From NCBI GenBank assembly GCA_045591035.1, contig JAZNSG010000017.1:1-64000 (forward strand): a stretch of 64,000 nucleotides of DNA, read 5' to 3'. This stretch comes from SIG440 sp045591035 (GTDB lineage Bacteria > Bacillota > Clostridia > Monoglobales > Monoglobaceae). Of the stretch, positions 26,325 to 35,846 are shown one piece after another. Below the pieces are notes generated by a model. It did not search any database. It saw only the letters and a program-made list of their open reading frames with translations, and was not told the origin of the DNA. The first letter of the stretch is position 1, and every line of letters begins with the position of its first letter. The translations under genes and the position numbers were made by a program.

Positions 26325-26993
26325 TTATATAATCTTTTTTTGCAAACTCAAAGGAAACAGATTTTGGATTTTCCCGGTAAGCCCAGCGCACACATCTTTT
26401 TCAGCACAGGTCATCACAATGGGAAGTCCTGTAACTTTTGAAACTTCATCCGCGTAAACTAACGAGTTTAAAATATCCTCAGCCTTAGTCTCCGTACCTA
26501 AGTTTGAATTATTTATAATGCCGGTAAACTTTATGCCTCCGGCTGTTTCTATTTCGTGCATAACCTCTATGACATCCGTCACATTTCGGGTTAGAGGACG
26601 ATAACAGTTGATTACAAAAAGCATATCATAGTTATTCTCATCCACAATATCCTTGGAATATCTTCCAAGGGCATACGCCCCTCTGTCGTCACCGCCAATA
26701 TCCACAACCGCAGTTAATTCTTTGTCGTCAATAACGGCATACATATCCTGGGGAAGTGCAGGAATGTCAACATTTGTATTTGCGTATTCAGAGCAAATAA
26801 GTCGTATTCCCAAAGCCTCAAATTCTGCCTTGCTGTCCTTGGTGCGAAAATAAGGATTAACAATATCCAAATCAGCAATTGCTACTTTTTCAAACATTTT
26901 TTTTAATTCAAAAGCCAGATTGACAGCTATGTTTGTTTTTCCACTTCCATAGTGTCCGGCAATTAAAGTAATTCTTTTATATATATGGCTCAT
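26325..26993 (-). CDS. P-loop ATPase of the MinD/CobQ-like type at the head of the VOR operon
   Basis: A 222-residue nucleotide-binding protein with a deviant Walker A, ITLIAGHYGSGKTNIAVNLA (residues 8-27), and a switch VAIADLDIVNPYFRTK followed by VVDIGGDDRGAYALG, the pattern of SIMIBI ATPases acting in metal or cofactor insertion. The start is ATG 26993 with GGAGA upstream; reading further upstream would enter the T-box terminator. Found as first gene before a VOR-type oxidoreductase; it may help load or mature the Fe-S enzyme, but this is inference. Confidence 0.87.
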   Translation of the reverse strand: MSHIYKRITLIAGHYGSGKTNIAVNLAFELKKMFEKVAIADLDIVNPYFRTKDSKAEFEALGIRLICSEYANTNVDIPALPQDMYAVIDDKELTAVVDIGGDDRGAYALGRYSKDIVDENNYDMLFVINCYRPLTRNVTDVIEVMHEIETAGGIKFTGIINNSNLGTETKAEDILNSLVYADEVSKVTGLPIVMTCAEKDVCAGLTGKIQNLFPLSLQKKII

Positions 26994-27016
26994 AATTTTT
27001 CTCCATTTGTGAAAAA

Positions 27017-27290
27017 TAAAAACCCACCTCAAAGAAAAGCTTTGAGACGGGTGAAGACACTCGCGGTACCACTCAAATTGCGGAAACACTCCGCCACTCA
27101 ACGGGCTCAGACAAGACCTTTGCTTTAACGCAGCATCACGGAAGGTATCTACTTGCCCTGTAAGGGTTTTCTCTCCTTCAGCTCGGAAGTGAGGGGCATA
27201 TTGAAACCGCCGTTATCGGTTCACACCAACCACCGACTCTCTTAAAACAACCAATTTCAAGCCTTCTTCGTCATTGCTTTTGCATTCCTT
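27017..27290 (-). ncRNA. T-box riboswitch of the VOR-ilvE operon, specifier unresolved
   Basis: T-box GAGTGGTACCGCGAG at 27060-27074 (minus), AGAGAG in the Stem I distal part with a TCGGT/ACCGA hairpin, and an intrinsic terminator at 27017-27052 ending in five T. I could not identify the specifier triplet with confidence: the loop-E AGTA/GAA pair seen in the other two leaders of this window is not evident. Branched-chain amino acids are expected from the genes controlled. Confidence 0.9.
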
Positions 27291-27292
27291 GT

Positions 27293-27321
27293 ATTATACC
27301 ATTCTCTTTATGCAATGTCAA
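27293..27321 (-). promoter_or_regulatory. Sigma-A promoter of the VOR operon
   Basis: Perfect TTGACA and TATAAT on the minus strand with a 17-base spacer, just before the T-box. Confidence 0.85.
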
Positions 27322-27373
27322 TAGTTTTTAAAGATTTTTTTAGTTAAATTGATATTTTTCTTAATTAAAAGTG

Positions 27374-27402
27374 TTGACATTAAATCCGAATTGTGATAAA
27401 AT
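27374..27402 (+). promoter_or_regulatory. Sigma-A promoter of the pyrimidine operon
   Basis: TTGACA and TAAAAT with a 17-base spacer, 28 bp before the pyrC start. The leader is too short for a PyrR-type attenuator, and I saw no terminator/antiterminator hairpins in it. Confidence 0.8.
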
Positions 27403-27430
27403 AAATCAAAATGTTGGAAAGGATTACGTC

Positions 27431-28696
27431 ATGAATTGTATATTAAAAGATGCAAAGGTTTACACAAACGGCAAATTCACAGTACAAGATGTTTATATTT
27501 CAGGGGACTCATTGTTTCTTGAATACTCTCCTCTTTTTTCTGATTTCGTTTCTATTCCTTTTTCAAACAAATATATTTTCCCCGGTTTCACAGATGTGCA
27601 TGTGCATTTGAGAGAGCCGGGTTTTTTGTATAAGGAAACCATAAAAACGGGAACCCTTGCTGCTGCACACGGAGGATATACTGACGTATGCTCAATGCCC
27701 AATCTGATACCCCCTCCAGATTCAGCCGAAAATCTGGCAGTCCAGCTTGATACGATAAAGAGTGATGCAGCAATTAACGTTCACCCCTTCGGAACCATAA
27801 CCAAAGCTCAACTTGGCGATGAGCTTTCCGATATGGACGCCATAGCTGAAAACGTAATTGGATTTTCTGATGACGGACGTGGTATTCAAAATCCCGAAAT
27901 TATGCGAAATGCAATGATTAAAGCGAAAAAGCTTAACAAGATAATCTCCGCACATTGCGAAGACAATTCACTTTTACATGGTGGATATATTCACGACGGA
28001 GACTACGCAAAAAAACACGGGCACAAAGGCATTTGTTCCATGAGCGAATGGGGTCAGATTCAAAGAGACCTTGAACTTGTTAAAGAAACCGAATGTGCAT
28101 ACCATGTATGCCATATCTCAACGAAAGAAAGTGTTGAGCTTATCCGACAAGCAAAGGCTATGGGACTTGATGTAACATGCGAAACCGGACCCCACTACCT
28201 GGTTTTATCGGATAATGACCTCAAAGAGGACGGGAGCTTCAAAATGAACCCTCCCATTCGCAGTGAAGCCGACAGACTTGCACTGATTGAAGGAATTTGC
28301 GATGGAACAATCGATATGATTGCAACAGACCACGCTCCCCATTCTGCAGAAGAAAAAGGCCGGGGTCTTAAAGACAGTCTGATGGGTATTGTGGGTATTG
28401 AAACTGCTTTCCCCATTCTTTATACCAACCTCGTTAAAACAAACATTATCTCTCTGGAGAAACTTATTTCTCTGATGAGTGATAATCCTAACAAAAGGTT
28501 TAATATAGGTGCTGAAATCAAAAATGGTGGACCGGCAACTTTCACGGTTTTTGACCTAGATGCACCCTATGTTATAGACACAAAAGATTTTCTAAGCAAA
28601 GGACAAAGCACTCCTTTTGCCGGGAACAAAGTATTTGGAAAGTGTATAATGACTATGCTAAACGGCAACATTGTTTGGCAGGATAATATAATTTAA
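27431..28696 (+). CDS. pyrC: Dihydroorotase
   Basis: Third step of UMP synthesis: cyclisation of carbamoyl aspartate to dihydroorotate, zinc-dependent. The 421-residue protein contains the metal-binding FTDVHVHLREPGF (about 53-65), the family motif DGTIDMIATDHAPHSAEEK (about 296) and NPPIRSEADR (about 275). Start ATG 27431 with GGAAAGG eight bases upstream; an earlier in-frame start would overlap the promoter. First gene of the pyr operon; carB follows after 15 bp. Confidence 0.96.
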   Translation: MNCILKDAKVYTNGKFTVQDVYISGDSLFLEYSPLFSDFVSIPFSNKYIFPGFTDVHVHLREPGFLYKETIKTGTLAAAHGGYTDVCSMPNLIPPPDSAENLAVQLDTIKSDAAINVHPFGTITKAQLGDELSDMDAIAENVIGFSDDGRGIQNPEIMRNAMIKAKKLNKIISAHCEDNSLLHGGYIHDGDYAKKHGHKGICSMSEWGQIQRDLELVKETECAYHVCHISTKESVELIRQAKAMGLDVTCETGPHYLVLSDNDLKEDGSFKMNPPIRSEADRLALIEGICDGTIDMIATDHAPHSAEEKGRGLKDSLMGIVGIETAFPILYTNLVKTNIISLEKLISLMSDNPNKRFNIGAEIKNGGPATFTVFDLDAPYVIDTKDFLSKGQSTPFAGNKVFGKCIMTMLNGNIVWQDNII

Positions 28697-28711
28697 TTCA
28701 GGAGGATAAAA

Positions 28712-31700
28712 ATGGCTAAACGAACAGATTTGAAAAAAATACTTATTATCGGTTCCGGTCCTATTGTAATTGGTCAGGCAGCCGAATTTGACTATGCAGG
28801 AACTCAGGCTTGTCTTGCTCTTAAGGAAGAAGGCTACGAGGTTGTACTGGCAAACTCAAACCCCGCAACAATTATGACAGACACAACCATTGCAGACAAG
28901 GTATATATGGAGCCTCTTACGCTTGAATATATTGCCCGTATTATCCGTTACGAGCGTCCCGACGCAATTGTCCCCGGAATAGGCGGCCAGACCGGTCTTA
29001 ACCTTGCTATGCAGCTTGAAAAAAAGGGTATTTTAAAGGAATGTAATGTTGAACTTCTTGGTACAAAAAGTGAAAGTATTGAAAGAGCCGAAGACCGTGA
29101 AATGTTCAAGGAGCTTTGTCAGTCCATAGGCGAACCAGTTATCCCCTCTGAAATAACCTATTCTCTTGAAGAAGCAAAGGAATCCGCAAAGCGAATCGGC
29201 TATCCCGTTGTACTTCGTCCTGCATTTACTCTGGGCGGCACAGGTGGAGGCTTTGCATATAACGAAGAAGAACTTATCGAAATCGGTACAAATGCTTTCA
29301 AGCTTTCACCGGTTCACCAGGTTCTTATCGAAAAATCAGTTAAGGGCTACAAAGAAATAGAATTTGAGGTTATGCGCGACTCAAATGATACCGCAATTAC
29401 AATCTGCGGAATGGAAAACATCGACCCTGTGGGCGTTCATACCGGTGACAGTATTGTTGTTGCTCCTATTCTCACTCTTAACGACCACGACCTTAAAATG
29501 CTTAACGACAGCGCAATCAAGATTATCCGTGAGCTTAAGATTGAGGGTGGCTGTAACGTTCAGTTTGCACTCAATCCTGAAACATCCGAATATTATCTCA
29601 TTGAGGTTAATCCCAGAGTTTCACGTTCTTCAGCTCTTGCATCAAAGGCAAGTGGTTATCCCATCGCAAGAGTTACTGCAAAGATTGCTGTTGGTATGTC
29701 CCTTGAAGAAATCAAGATTGCAAACACAAACGCAGCATTTGAGCCTCGCCTTGACTATATCGTTGCTAAGTTCCCAAGATTCCCGTTTGATAAGTTTACA
29801 TCTGCTAACAACAAGCTTGGCACTCAGATGAAAGCAACCGGTGAAGTTATGGGTATCGGTTCAACTCTTGAAGAATGTCTGCTTAAGTCCTGCCGCTCAC
29901 TGGAAATTGGGGTAAACCACCTTTGGATGGCTAAGTTTGTTAATATGTCCGAAGCTGAGCTTCTTGAGTATATCACCGAATTTCGTGACGATACCATCTA
30001 CGCTGTTGCACAGCTTTTAAGACGCGGAAAAACTGTTGAAGAACTCCACGAAATTACAAAGATTACATCTTATTTCCTTGAATCAATAAAAAAGATTACA
30101 GACTTTGAAAATGTTATCAGAGCAAATAAAAACGATGCAGTTATTCTTAAAGATGCAAAGGTTTTGGGCTTTAGTGATGCATTTATTGCAAAGCTTTGGA
30201 ACGAATCCGAAATTGATGTATTTAACATGCGTCTGAAGAATAAAATCAAGCCGGTTTACAAAATGGTTGACACCTGTCATACCGGCGCATATATCCCATA
30301 CTTCTACTCCACCTATACAGGTGAAAACGATTCAAGAATTACCGATAAAAAGTCGGTGGTTGTTCTTGGTGCAGGTCCTATTCGTATCGGTCAGGGTGTT
30401 GAATTTGATTATTCAACAGTTCATGCCGTTACAACAATTAAAAACTCAGGTTATGAGGCAATTATTATAAACAACAACCCCGAAACTGTTTCAACCGACT
30501 ACACAACTGCGGACAAGCTCTACTTTGAGCCCCTTACAACAGAGGATACAATGAACATTATCCTCTTTGAAAATCCTGAGGGCACAATTGCATCCCTTGG
30601 CGGTCAGACAGCAATCAACCTTGCTCAACCCCTTACAGACCGTGGCGTTAAAATTATCGGCACTGACTGTGAGGCTATTGACCGTGCAGAAAATCGTGAT
30701 GCTTTTGAAAAAATTCTTAAAAAATTGGGAATTCCCCAGCCTAAGGGTAAGGCCGTTACAAAGATTGAAGACGGCGTCAAGGCAGCTGAAGAAATCGGCT
30801 ATCCCGTACTTGTTCGTCCCTCCTTCGTTCTTGGCGGTCGTGCTATGCAGATTGTTGCAAACGAAGAAGCTCTCCGTCATTACCTCAAAACAGCGGTTGA
30901 GATTGACGAAGACAAACCTGTTTTAGTAGACAAATATATTATTGGTAAAGAAGTTGAGATAGACGCTATTTGTGACGGAAAAGATGTATTTGTTCCCGGT
31001 ATCATGGAGCTTGTTGAACGTACCGGTATTCACAGCGGTGACTCAATCAGCGTGTATCCCACATTCAGCATTTCTGACAAGGTAAAGAAAACAATCCTCA
31101 AATATGCTAAACAACTTGGACTAGGCATTGGCATAATTGGTCTTTACAATATTCAGTTTATTGTTGATAAGAATGATAATGTTTATATCATCGAGGTTAA
31201 TCCCCGTTCTTCAAGAACTGTACCCTTCCTTTCAAAGGCAACCGGCTACAGCCTTGCAGACATTGCAACAAATGTAATCATGGGCAAAAGTCTTAAGTCT
31301 CAGGGAATCAAAAAGACATACCCTGCAGAAAAGGATCGTTGGTATGTAAAAGTTCCGGTATTCTCATTCAATAAACTTCGCGGTCTCGATGCTTATCTCT
31401 CACCTGAGATGAAGTCTACCGGTGAAGCAATCGGATATGACGATAAGCTTAACCGTGCCCTTTACAAGGCGCTTCAGGCATCGGGTATGCACCTTCAGAA
31501 TTATGGAACAGTTCTTGCTACAATTGCCGATAAAGACAAAGAAGAGGCTCTTTCTCTCATCCGTCGTTTCTACAACCTCGGCTTTAGCATTCAGGCTACA
31601 AAAGGTACTGCCGAATTCCTTAAAAAGAACGGAATCCGCACTCATACTTTAGGTAAAATCAGCGATGGCAGTGAGGAAATTCCTGAAGCAATCCGTCAGG

Positions 31701-31882
31701 GACATATCGCATATCTCATCAATACAAGCGATATCAGTTCAAACTCCACCCACGATGGACACGAAATCAGAATTCTGGCAACAGAGAATAATGTAAATCT
31801 GTTTACAGCATTAGATACCGTTTCAGTTCTTCTGGATGTTCTTGAAGAAAACACCATCGGTATTTCAACCATTGATGCATAA
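28712..31882 (+). CDS. carB: Carbamoyl-phosphate synthase large subunit
   Basis: Makes carbamoyl phosphate from bicarbonate, ammonia (from the small subunit) and two ATP. The 1056 residues carry the duplicated ATP-grasp architecture: IGSGPIVIGQAAEFDYAG (about 12) and its repeat LGAGPIRIGQGVEFDYS (about 555), IEVNPRVSRSSALASKA (about 300) and IIEVNPRSSRTVPFLSKA (about 830), and the C-terminal MGS-like allosteric domain (about 935 on). The glutaminase partner carA is not in this operon and must be elsewhere if present. Confidence 0.98.
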   Translation: MAKRTDLKKILIIGSGPIVIGQAAEFDYAGTQACLALKEEGYEVVLANSNPATIMTDTTIADKVYMEPLTLEYIARIIRYERPDAIVPGIGGQTGLNLAMQLEKKGILKECNVELLGTKSESIERAEDREMFKELCQSIGEPVIPSEITYSLEEAKESAKRIGYPVVLRPAFTLGGTGGGFAYNEEELIEIGTNAFKLSPVHQVLIEKSVKGYKEIEFEVMRDSNDTAITICGMENIDPVGVHTGDSIVVAPILTLNDHDLKMLNDSAIKIIRELKIEGGCNVQFALNPETSEYYLIEVNPRVSRSSALASKASGYPIARVTAKIAVGMSLEEIKIANTNAAFEPRLDYIVAKFPRFPFDKFTSANNKLGTQMKATGEVMGIGSTLEECLLKSCRSLEIGVNHLWMAKFVNMSEAELLEYITEFRDDTIYAVAQLLRRGKTVEELHEITKITSYFLESIKKITDFENVIRANKNDAVILKDAKVLGFSDAFIAKLWNESEIDVFNMRLKNKIKPVYKMVDTCHTGAYIPYFYSTYTGENDSRITDKKSVVVLGAGPIRIGQGVEFDYSTVHAVTTIKNSGYEAIIINNNPETVSTDYTTADKLYFEPLTTEDTMNIILFENPEGTIASLGGQTAINLAQPLTDRGVKIIGTDCEAIDRAENRDAFEKILKKLGIPQPKGKAVTKIEDGVKAAEEIGYPVLVRPSFVLGGRAMQIVANEEALRHYLKTAVEIDEDKPVLVDKYIIGKEVEIDAICDGKDVFVPGIMELVERTGIHSGDSISVYPTFSISDKVKKTILKYAKQLGLGIGIIGLYNIQFIVDKNDNVYIIEVNPRSSRTVPFLSKATGYSLADIATNVIMGKSLKSQGIKKTYPAEKDRWYVKVPVFSFNKLRGLDAYLSPEMKSTGEAIGYDDKLNRALYKALQASGMHLQNYGTVLATIADKDKEEALSLIRRFYNLGFSIQATKGTAEFLKKNGIRTHTLGKISDGSEEIPEAIRQGHIAYLINTSDISSNSTHDGHEIRILATENNVNLFTALDTVSVLLDVLEENTIGISTIDA

Positions 31883-31894
31883 GAGGTATTAACC

Positions 31895-32626
31895 GTGAAA
31901 CAAGAGATTTTTACAGTATTAAAAAACGAAAAAATTGCAAAGGACGTATTTCTTCTTGTGCTTGAAGGCGACACAAGTGATATCGTCCGTCCGGGTCAAT
32001 TTGTAAACATTAAGCTCGAGGGACAATATCTGAGAAGACCTATTTCCATTTGCGATTACAGCGACAACACCCTGACACTTATTTATAAGGTTGTTGGTGT
32101 TGGTACAAAACAGATGAGCGATTACAAATCCGGCACAAAGCTTGACCTTCTGATTGCTCTCGGCAATGGTTTTGATACAACAAAAAGCGGAACAAATCCC
32201 CTGCTTATAGGTGGTGGCGTTGGCGTTCCGCCAATGTATAACCTTTGCAAAAAGCTAATAGCAAAGGGCAAAAAGCCTTCCGTTATTCTGGGCTTTAACA
32301 GCAGAGAAGACATATTTTTTGAAAAAGAATTCAAAGAACTTGGGGCAGATGTGTATGTAACAACAGCAGACGGTACCTATGGAATTAAAGGTTTTGTTAC
32401 GGATGCTATGAAAAATATTGACTATGACTACTTTTTCACCTGCGGCCCGGAGCCTATGTTTAAAGCAATTGAAAGCATAGCTAAAACCTCCGGTCAATAC
32501 AGCTTTGAAGAACGAATGGGTTGCGGTTTTGGAGCATGTATGGGATGCTCATGTAAAACAAAATATGGCAATATGCGAATTTGCAAAGATGGCCCTGTTC
32601 TTGAAAGGGAGGCGATTATATGGTAA
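31895..32626 (+). CDS. pyrK: Dihydroorotate dehydrogenase B, electron-transfer subunit
   Basis: FAD and [2Fe-2S] subunit that passes electrons from PyrD to NAD. The 243-residue product has the flavin-binding YLRRPISICDY (about 48), the nucleotide-binding LIGGGVGVPPMYNLCKKL (about 105) and the C-terminal cluster ligands MGCGFGACMGCSC (about 208). GTG start with AAGAGGT upstream; its end overlaps pyrD by 7 bp, so the two subunits are made in step. Confidence 0.96.
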   Translation: MKQEIFTVLKNEKIAKDVFLLVLEGDTSDIVRPGQFVNIKLEGQYLRRPISICDYSDNTLTLIYKVVGVGTKQMSDYKSGTKLDLLIALGNGFDTTKSGTNPLLIGGGVGVPPMYNLCKKLIAKGKKPSVILGFNSREDIFFEKEFKELGADVYVTTADGTYGIKGFVTDAMKNIDYDYFFTCGPEPMFKAIESIAKTSGQYSFEERMGCGFGACMGCSCKTKYGNMRICKDGPVLEREAIIW

Positions 32627-33531
32627 ACACAAAACTGAATTTGTGTGGTATTGAAATTGACAATCCAATAATCCCCGCCAGCGGCACCTTTGGCTTTGGC
32701 TATGAATTTGCAGAATTATACGATATTAACTGTCTTGGAACTTTTTCCTTTAAAGGCACAACTAAAGACCCAAGATTCGGCAACCCAACTCCAAGAATTG
32801 CAGAATGCTGCAGTGGAATGATTAACTCTGTCGGATTACAGAATCCCGGAGTTGAAGCGGTTAAGTCGAGTGAGCTTCCTAAACTTAAAGAAGTATTTCA
32901 CAAACCTGTCATGGCGAACGTCAGCGGTTTTTCCATTGACGAGTACACATACACTTGTGAAGCCTTAGACAACGAGCCGCAAATTGGCTGGTTTGAAGTT
33001 AATGTATCTTGTCCCAATGTCCATGGTGGCGGAATGAGTTTTGGAACCTCTCCTGAGTCTGCGGCTGAGGTCACTCGGGCAGTAAAAAAGGTTACCACAA
33101 AGCCCGTGTTCATAAAGCTTTCGCCTAATGTAACGGACATTGTTTCAATTGCAAAGGCTTGTGAAGATGCCGGAGCTGATGGAATAAGCCTTATAAACAC
33201 TCTGCTTGGTATGAGAATCGACCTGAAAACAAAAAAATGTGTTATCGCAAACAAAATGGGCGGTTTTTCAGGCCCGGCAATTTTCCCGGTTGCTCTGCGT
33301 ATGGTTTATCAGGTTTACGAAGCAGTTAAAATTCCGATTATAGGCATGGGCGGTGTATCTTCTGCTGAGGATGTAATTGAAATGATGCTTGCGGGAGCTA
33401 CTGCTGTTCAGATAGGCGCGGCAAATCTTGTTGACCCTTATGTATGCAGAGATATTATTAATGCGTTACCAAAAGCTATGGAAAAATACGGCATAAGTAA
33501 TTTAAGTGATATTATAGGAGGTGCTCACTAA
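32620..33531 (+). CDS. pyrD: Dihydroorotate dehydrogenase B, catalytic subunit
   Basis: FMN subunit oxidising dihydroorotate to orotate. The 303 residues show NPIIPASGTFGFGYE (about 16), GLQNPGVEAV (about 73), the catalytic Cys in NVSCPNVHGGG (about 128), and the FMN phosphate-binding PIIGMGGVSSAEDVIEM (about 240). The class 1B type is indicated by the Cys base and by the partner pyrK, with which it overlaps. Confidence 0.97.
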   Translation: MVNTKLNLCGIEIDNPIIPASGTFGFGYEFAELYDINCLGTFSFKGTTKDPRFGNPTPRIAECCSGMINSVGLQNPGVEAVKSSELPKLKEVFHKPVMANVSGFSIDEYTYTCEALDNEPQIGWFEVNVSCPNVHGGGMSFGTSPESAAEVTRAVKKVTTKPVFIKLSPNVTDIVSIAKACEDAGADGISLINTLLGMRIDLKTKKCVIANKMGGFSGPAIFPVALRMVYQVYEAVKIPIIGMGGVSSAEDVIEMMLAGATAVQIGAANLVDPYVCRDIINALPKAMEKYGISNLSDIIGGAH

Positions 33532-34229
33532 TGGGCAAAGATGTAATTGTTGCTTGTGATTTCGCAACAAAAAAGCAGGTTTTTGACTTTTTAGACTTGT
33601 TTAAAGATAAAAAGCCATTTGTTAAGATTGGTATGGAACTTTTTTATGCAGAAGGCCCGGAAATCGTTCGTGAAATAAAAAAACGCGGACACAAGATTTT
33701 TCTTGACCTTAAACTTCATGATATTCCAAACACAGTGAAAAAATCCATGTCGGTGCTTCGTAACCTTGACGTAGATATGACAAACCTCCATGCATCAGGT
33801 ACTATACCTATGATGCAGGCAGCTCTTGAGGGTTTGACACGTGAAGACGGAAGCCGTCCGATTTTGATTGCTGTGACACAGCTCACATCCACAAGTGAAG
33901 AAACAATGAAATCTGACCTTCTTATAAACGAGCCTATCGACAAGGTAGTTATGCACTATGCAGAGAACGCAAAAAAGGCAGGGCTTGATGGTGTTGTTTG
34001 TTCCCCCTTAGAAGCAGAAAAGGTTCACAACACCTGCGGAAAAGACTTCATAACCGTTACCCCCGGTGTACGCTTTGCAGATGGCGACAAGGGTGACCAG
34101 GTACGTGTTATGACACCCGAAGAAGCTAAAAAAATAGGCTCTGACTACATCGTAGTAGGAAGACCAATAACTGCAGCCGAAGACCCTGTTGCAGCATACA
34201 GAAGATGTATAAATGAATTTGTAGGATAA
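33531..34229 (+). CDS. pyrF: Orotidine 5'-phosphate decarboxylase
   Basis: Last step of UMP synthesis. The 232-residue TIM barrel has VACDFATKKQVFDFLD (about 7), the catalytic KIFLDLKLHDIPNTV (about 55; Asp-x-Lys-x-x-Asp) and TPGVRFADGDKGDQVRVMTP (about 178). Coupled to pyrD by one-base overlap and followed by pyrE after 10 bp, so both final steps are expressed together. Confidence 0.97.
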   Translation: MGKDVIVACDFATKKQVFDFLDLFKDKKPFVKIGMELFYAEGPEIVREIKKRGHKIFLDLKLHDIPNTVKKSMSVLRNLDVDMTNLHASGTIPMMQAALEGLTREDGSRPILIAVTQLTSTSEETMKSDLLINEPIDKVVMHYAENAKKAGLDGVVCSPLEAEKVHNTCGKDFITVTPGVRFADGDKGDQVRVMTPEEAKKIGSDYIVVGRPITAAEDPVAAYRRCINEFVG

Positions 34230-34239
34230 GGAGAAAATT

Positions 34240-34878
34240 ATGGAAACTAAAATTCTGATTGCAAAAGATTTACTTAAAATTAAGGCAGTGTTCTTCCGTC
34301 CTGAAGAACCATTTACCTGGGCAAGTGGGATAAAAAGCCCTGTTTATTGCGACAATCGCCTGACCTTAAGCGATAACGCCGTTCGTTTAGATGTAGAAAA
34401 CAGCCTTGCTGAAGCAATAAAAGAAAACTACCCTGATGCTGAGATTCTTATGGGCACTTCGACAGCCGGTATTGCACATGCAGCAATCACCGCACATATT
34501 ATGGGACTTCCTATGGGATATGTACGAAGTGGAGCCAAAGACCACGGCAGACAAAACCAGATTGAAGGCAAACTGCTTCCCGGACAAAAGGTTGTTGTTG
34601 TTGAAGACCTTATATCAACCGGCGGAAGTGTTATTGAAGTTGTTAATATTCTTCGTGAAGCAGGGGCTGAGGTTCTCGGTATTGTTTCAATCTTTACTTA
34701 TGGTATGCAAAAGGGACTTGACAGACTTGCCGCAGCTGATGTTAAAAACATCAGTCTGACCAATTTCGATACAATAGCAGAGGTTGCAGCAGACGAAGGC
34801 TATATTAAACCTGAGGACATAAAACGTCTTATTGCTTTTCGTAATAACCCCTCAGACGAAAGCTGGATTGGAGCGTAA
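34240..34878 (+). CDS. pyrE: Orotate phosphoribosyltransferase
   Basis: Joins orotate with PRPP to give OMP. The 212 residues include the substrate region FTWASGIKSPVYCDNR (about 26) and the PRPP loop VVVVEDLISTGGSVIEV (about 117). Strong AAGGAG ribosome site. Fifth step of the pathway; it depends on PRPP made by the prs product encoded elsewhere in the window. Confidence 0.97.
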   Translation: METKILIAKDLLKIKAVFFRPEEPFTWASGIKSPVYCDNRLTLSDNAVRLDVENSLAEAIKENYPDAEILMGTSTAGIAHAAITAHIMGLPMGYVRSGAKDHGRQNQIEGKLLPGQKVVVVEDLISTGGSVIEVVNILREAGAEVLGIVSIFTYGMQKGLDRLAAADVKNISLTNFDTIAEVAADEGYIKPEDIKRLIAFRNNPSDESWIGA

Positions 34879-34921
34879 TTAGAACTCCTTCCTCTGTTTT
34901 TAAATCACCTAAAGAAAGGCG

Positions 34922-35842
34922 ATGAAAATTTTGAAACGAAGTGTAATCGACATAAAAGACCTGTCTACAACTGAATTAGAAGAGATTATAGCCACTGCTG
35001 AAGATATAATCGAAAATCCCGAAAAATATTCTCAAAAATGTAGTGGCAAGAAACTAGCTACGCTGTTTTTTGAACCATCAACCCGAACCCGCCTCAGTTT
35101 TGAGGCCGCTATGTACGAGCTTGGAGGCAACGTACTCTCTATGTCCGATGCAGGTACAAGTTCAACGGCAAAGGGAGAAAGTGTTGCTGATACCGCAAAA
35201 ACAGTGTCATGCTATGCAGACATAATTGCAATGCGTCATCCCAAAGAGGGTGCACCGTTGGTTGCTGCTATGAATGCATCTGTGCCTGTTATAAACGCAG
35301 GTGATGGCGGTCACAATCATCCGACACAGACTCTGGCAGACTTACTTACCATTCATCGTAAAAAGGGCAGATTTACAAACCTTACAGTCGGACTTTGCGG
35401 AGACCTTAAATTTGGACGAACCGTACACTCGCTTATTAATGCTCTTACACGGTATTCCGGAATTAAGTTTGTTTTGATTTCACCGGAAGAACTTAAAGTT
35501 CCAAGCTATGTTAAAAACGAAATAAAAGAATGCGGTCTTGAGTATGTTCAGACAAACGATTTGTTGGAATTTATGCCTGATCTTGATATACTATACATGA
35601 CACGAGTACAGCGCGAAAGATTTTTCAACGAAGAAGACTATCTTCGTCTAAAGGATAGTTATATCCTTACCCCCGAAAAACTTGCCACCGCAAGACCCGA
35701 TTTATCAATTATGCATCCTCTTCCCAGAGTTAATGAGATAAGTGTTGCCGTTGATAGCGACCCAAGGGCATGTTACTTCAAGCAGGTTCTTAACGGAAAA
35801 TATATGCGTATGGCTTTGATTCTGAAGCTTTTGGAGGTGTAG
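34922..35842 (+). CDS. pyrB: Aspartate carbamoyltransferase catalytic subunit
   Basis: Second step of the pathway. The 306-residue protein has the carbamoyl-phosphate-binding FFEPSTRTRLSFE (about 49), GDGGHNHPTQTLADLLTI (about 128) and the late HPLPRVNEI (about 265). It is followed after 4 bp by the regulatory subunit gene, so the organism makes an E. coli-type allosteric holoenzyme of PyrB and PyrI. Confidence 0.98.
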   Translation: MKILKRSVIDIKDLSTTELEEIIATAEDIIENPEKYSQKCSGKKLATLFFEPSTRTRLSFEAAMYELGGNVLSMSDAGTSSTAKGESVADTAKTVSCYADIIAMRHPKEGAPLVAAMNASVPVINAGDGGHNHPTQTLADLLTIHRKKGRFTNLTVGLCGDLKFGRTVHSLINALTRYSGIKFVLISPEELKVPSYVKNEIKECGLEYVQTNDLLEFMPDLDILYMTRVQRERFFNEEDYLRLKDSYILTPEKLATARPDLSIMHPLPRVNEISVAVDSDPRACYFKQVLNGKYMRMALILKLLEV

Positions 35843-35846
35843 CCTT

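Noticed and set aside
27403..27430. PyrR-binding attenuator before pyrC
   Set aside because: Only about 28 bases separate the promoter from pyrC; no terminator or anti-antiterminator can fit.
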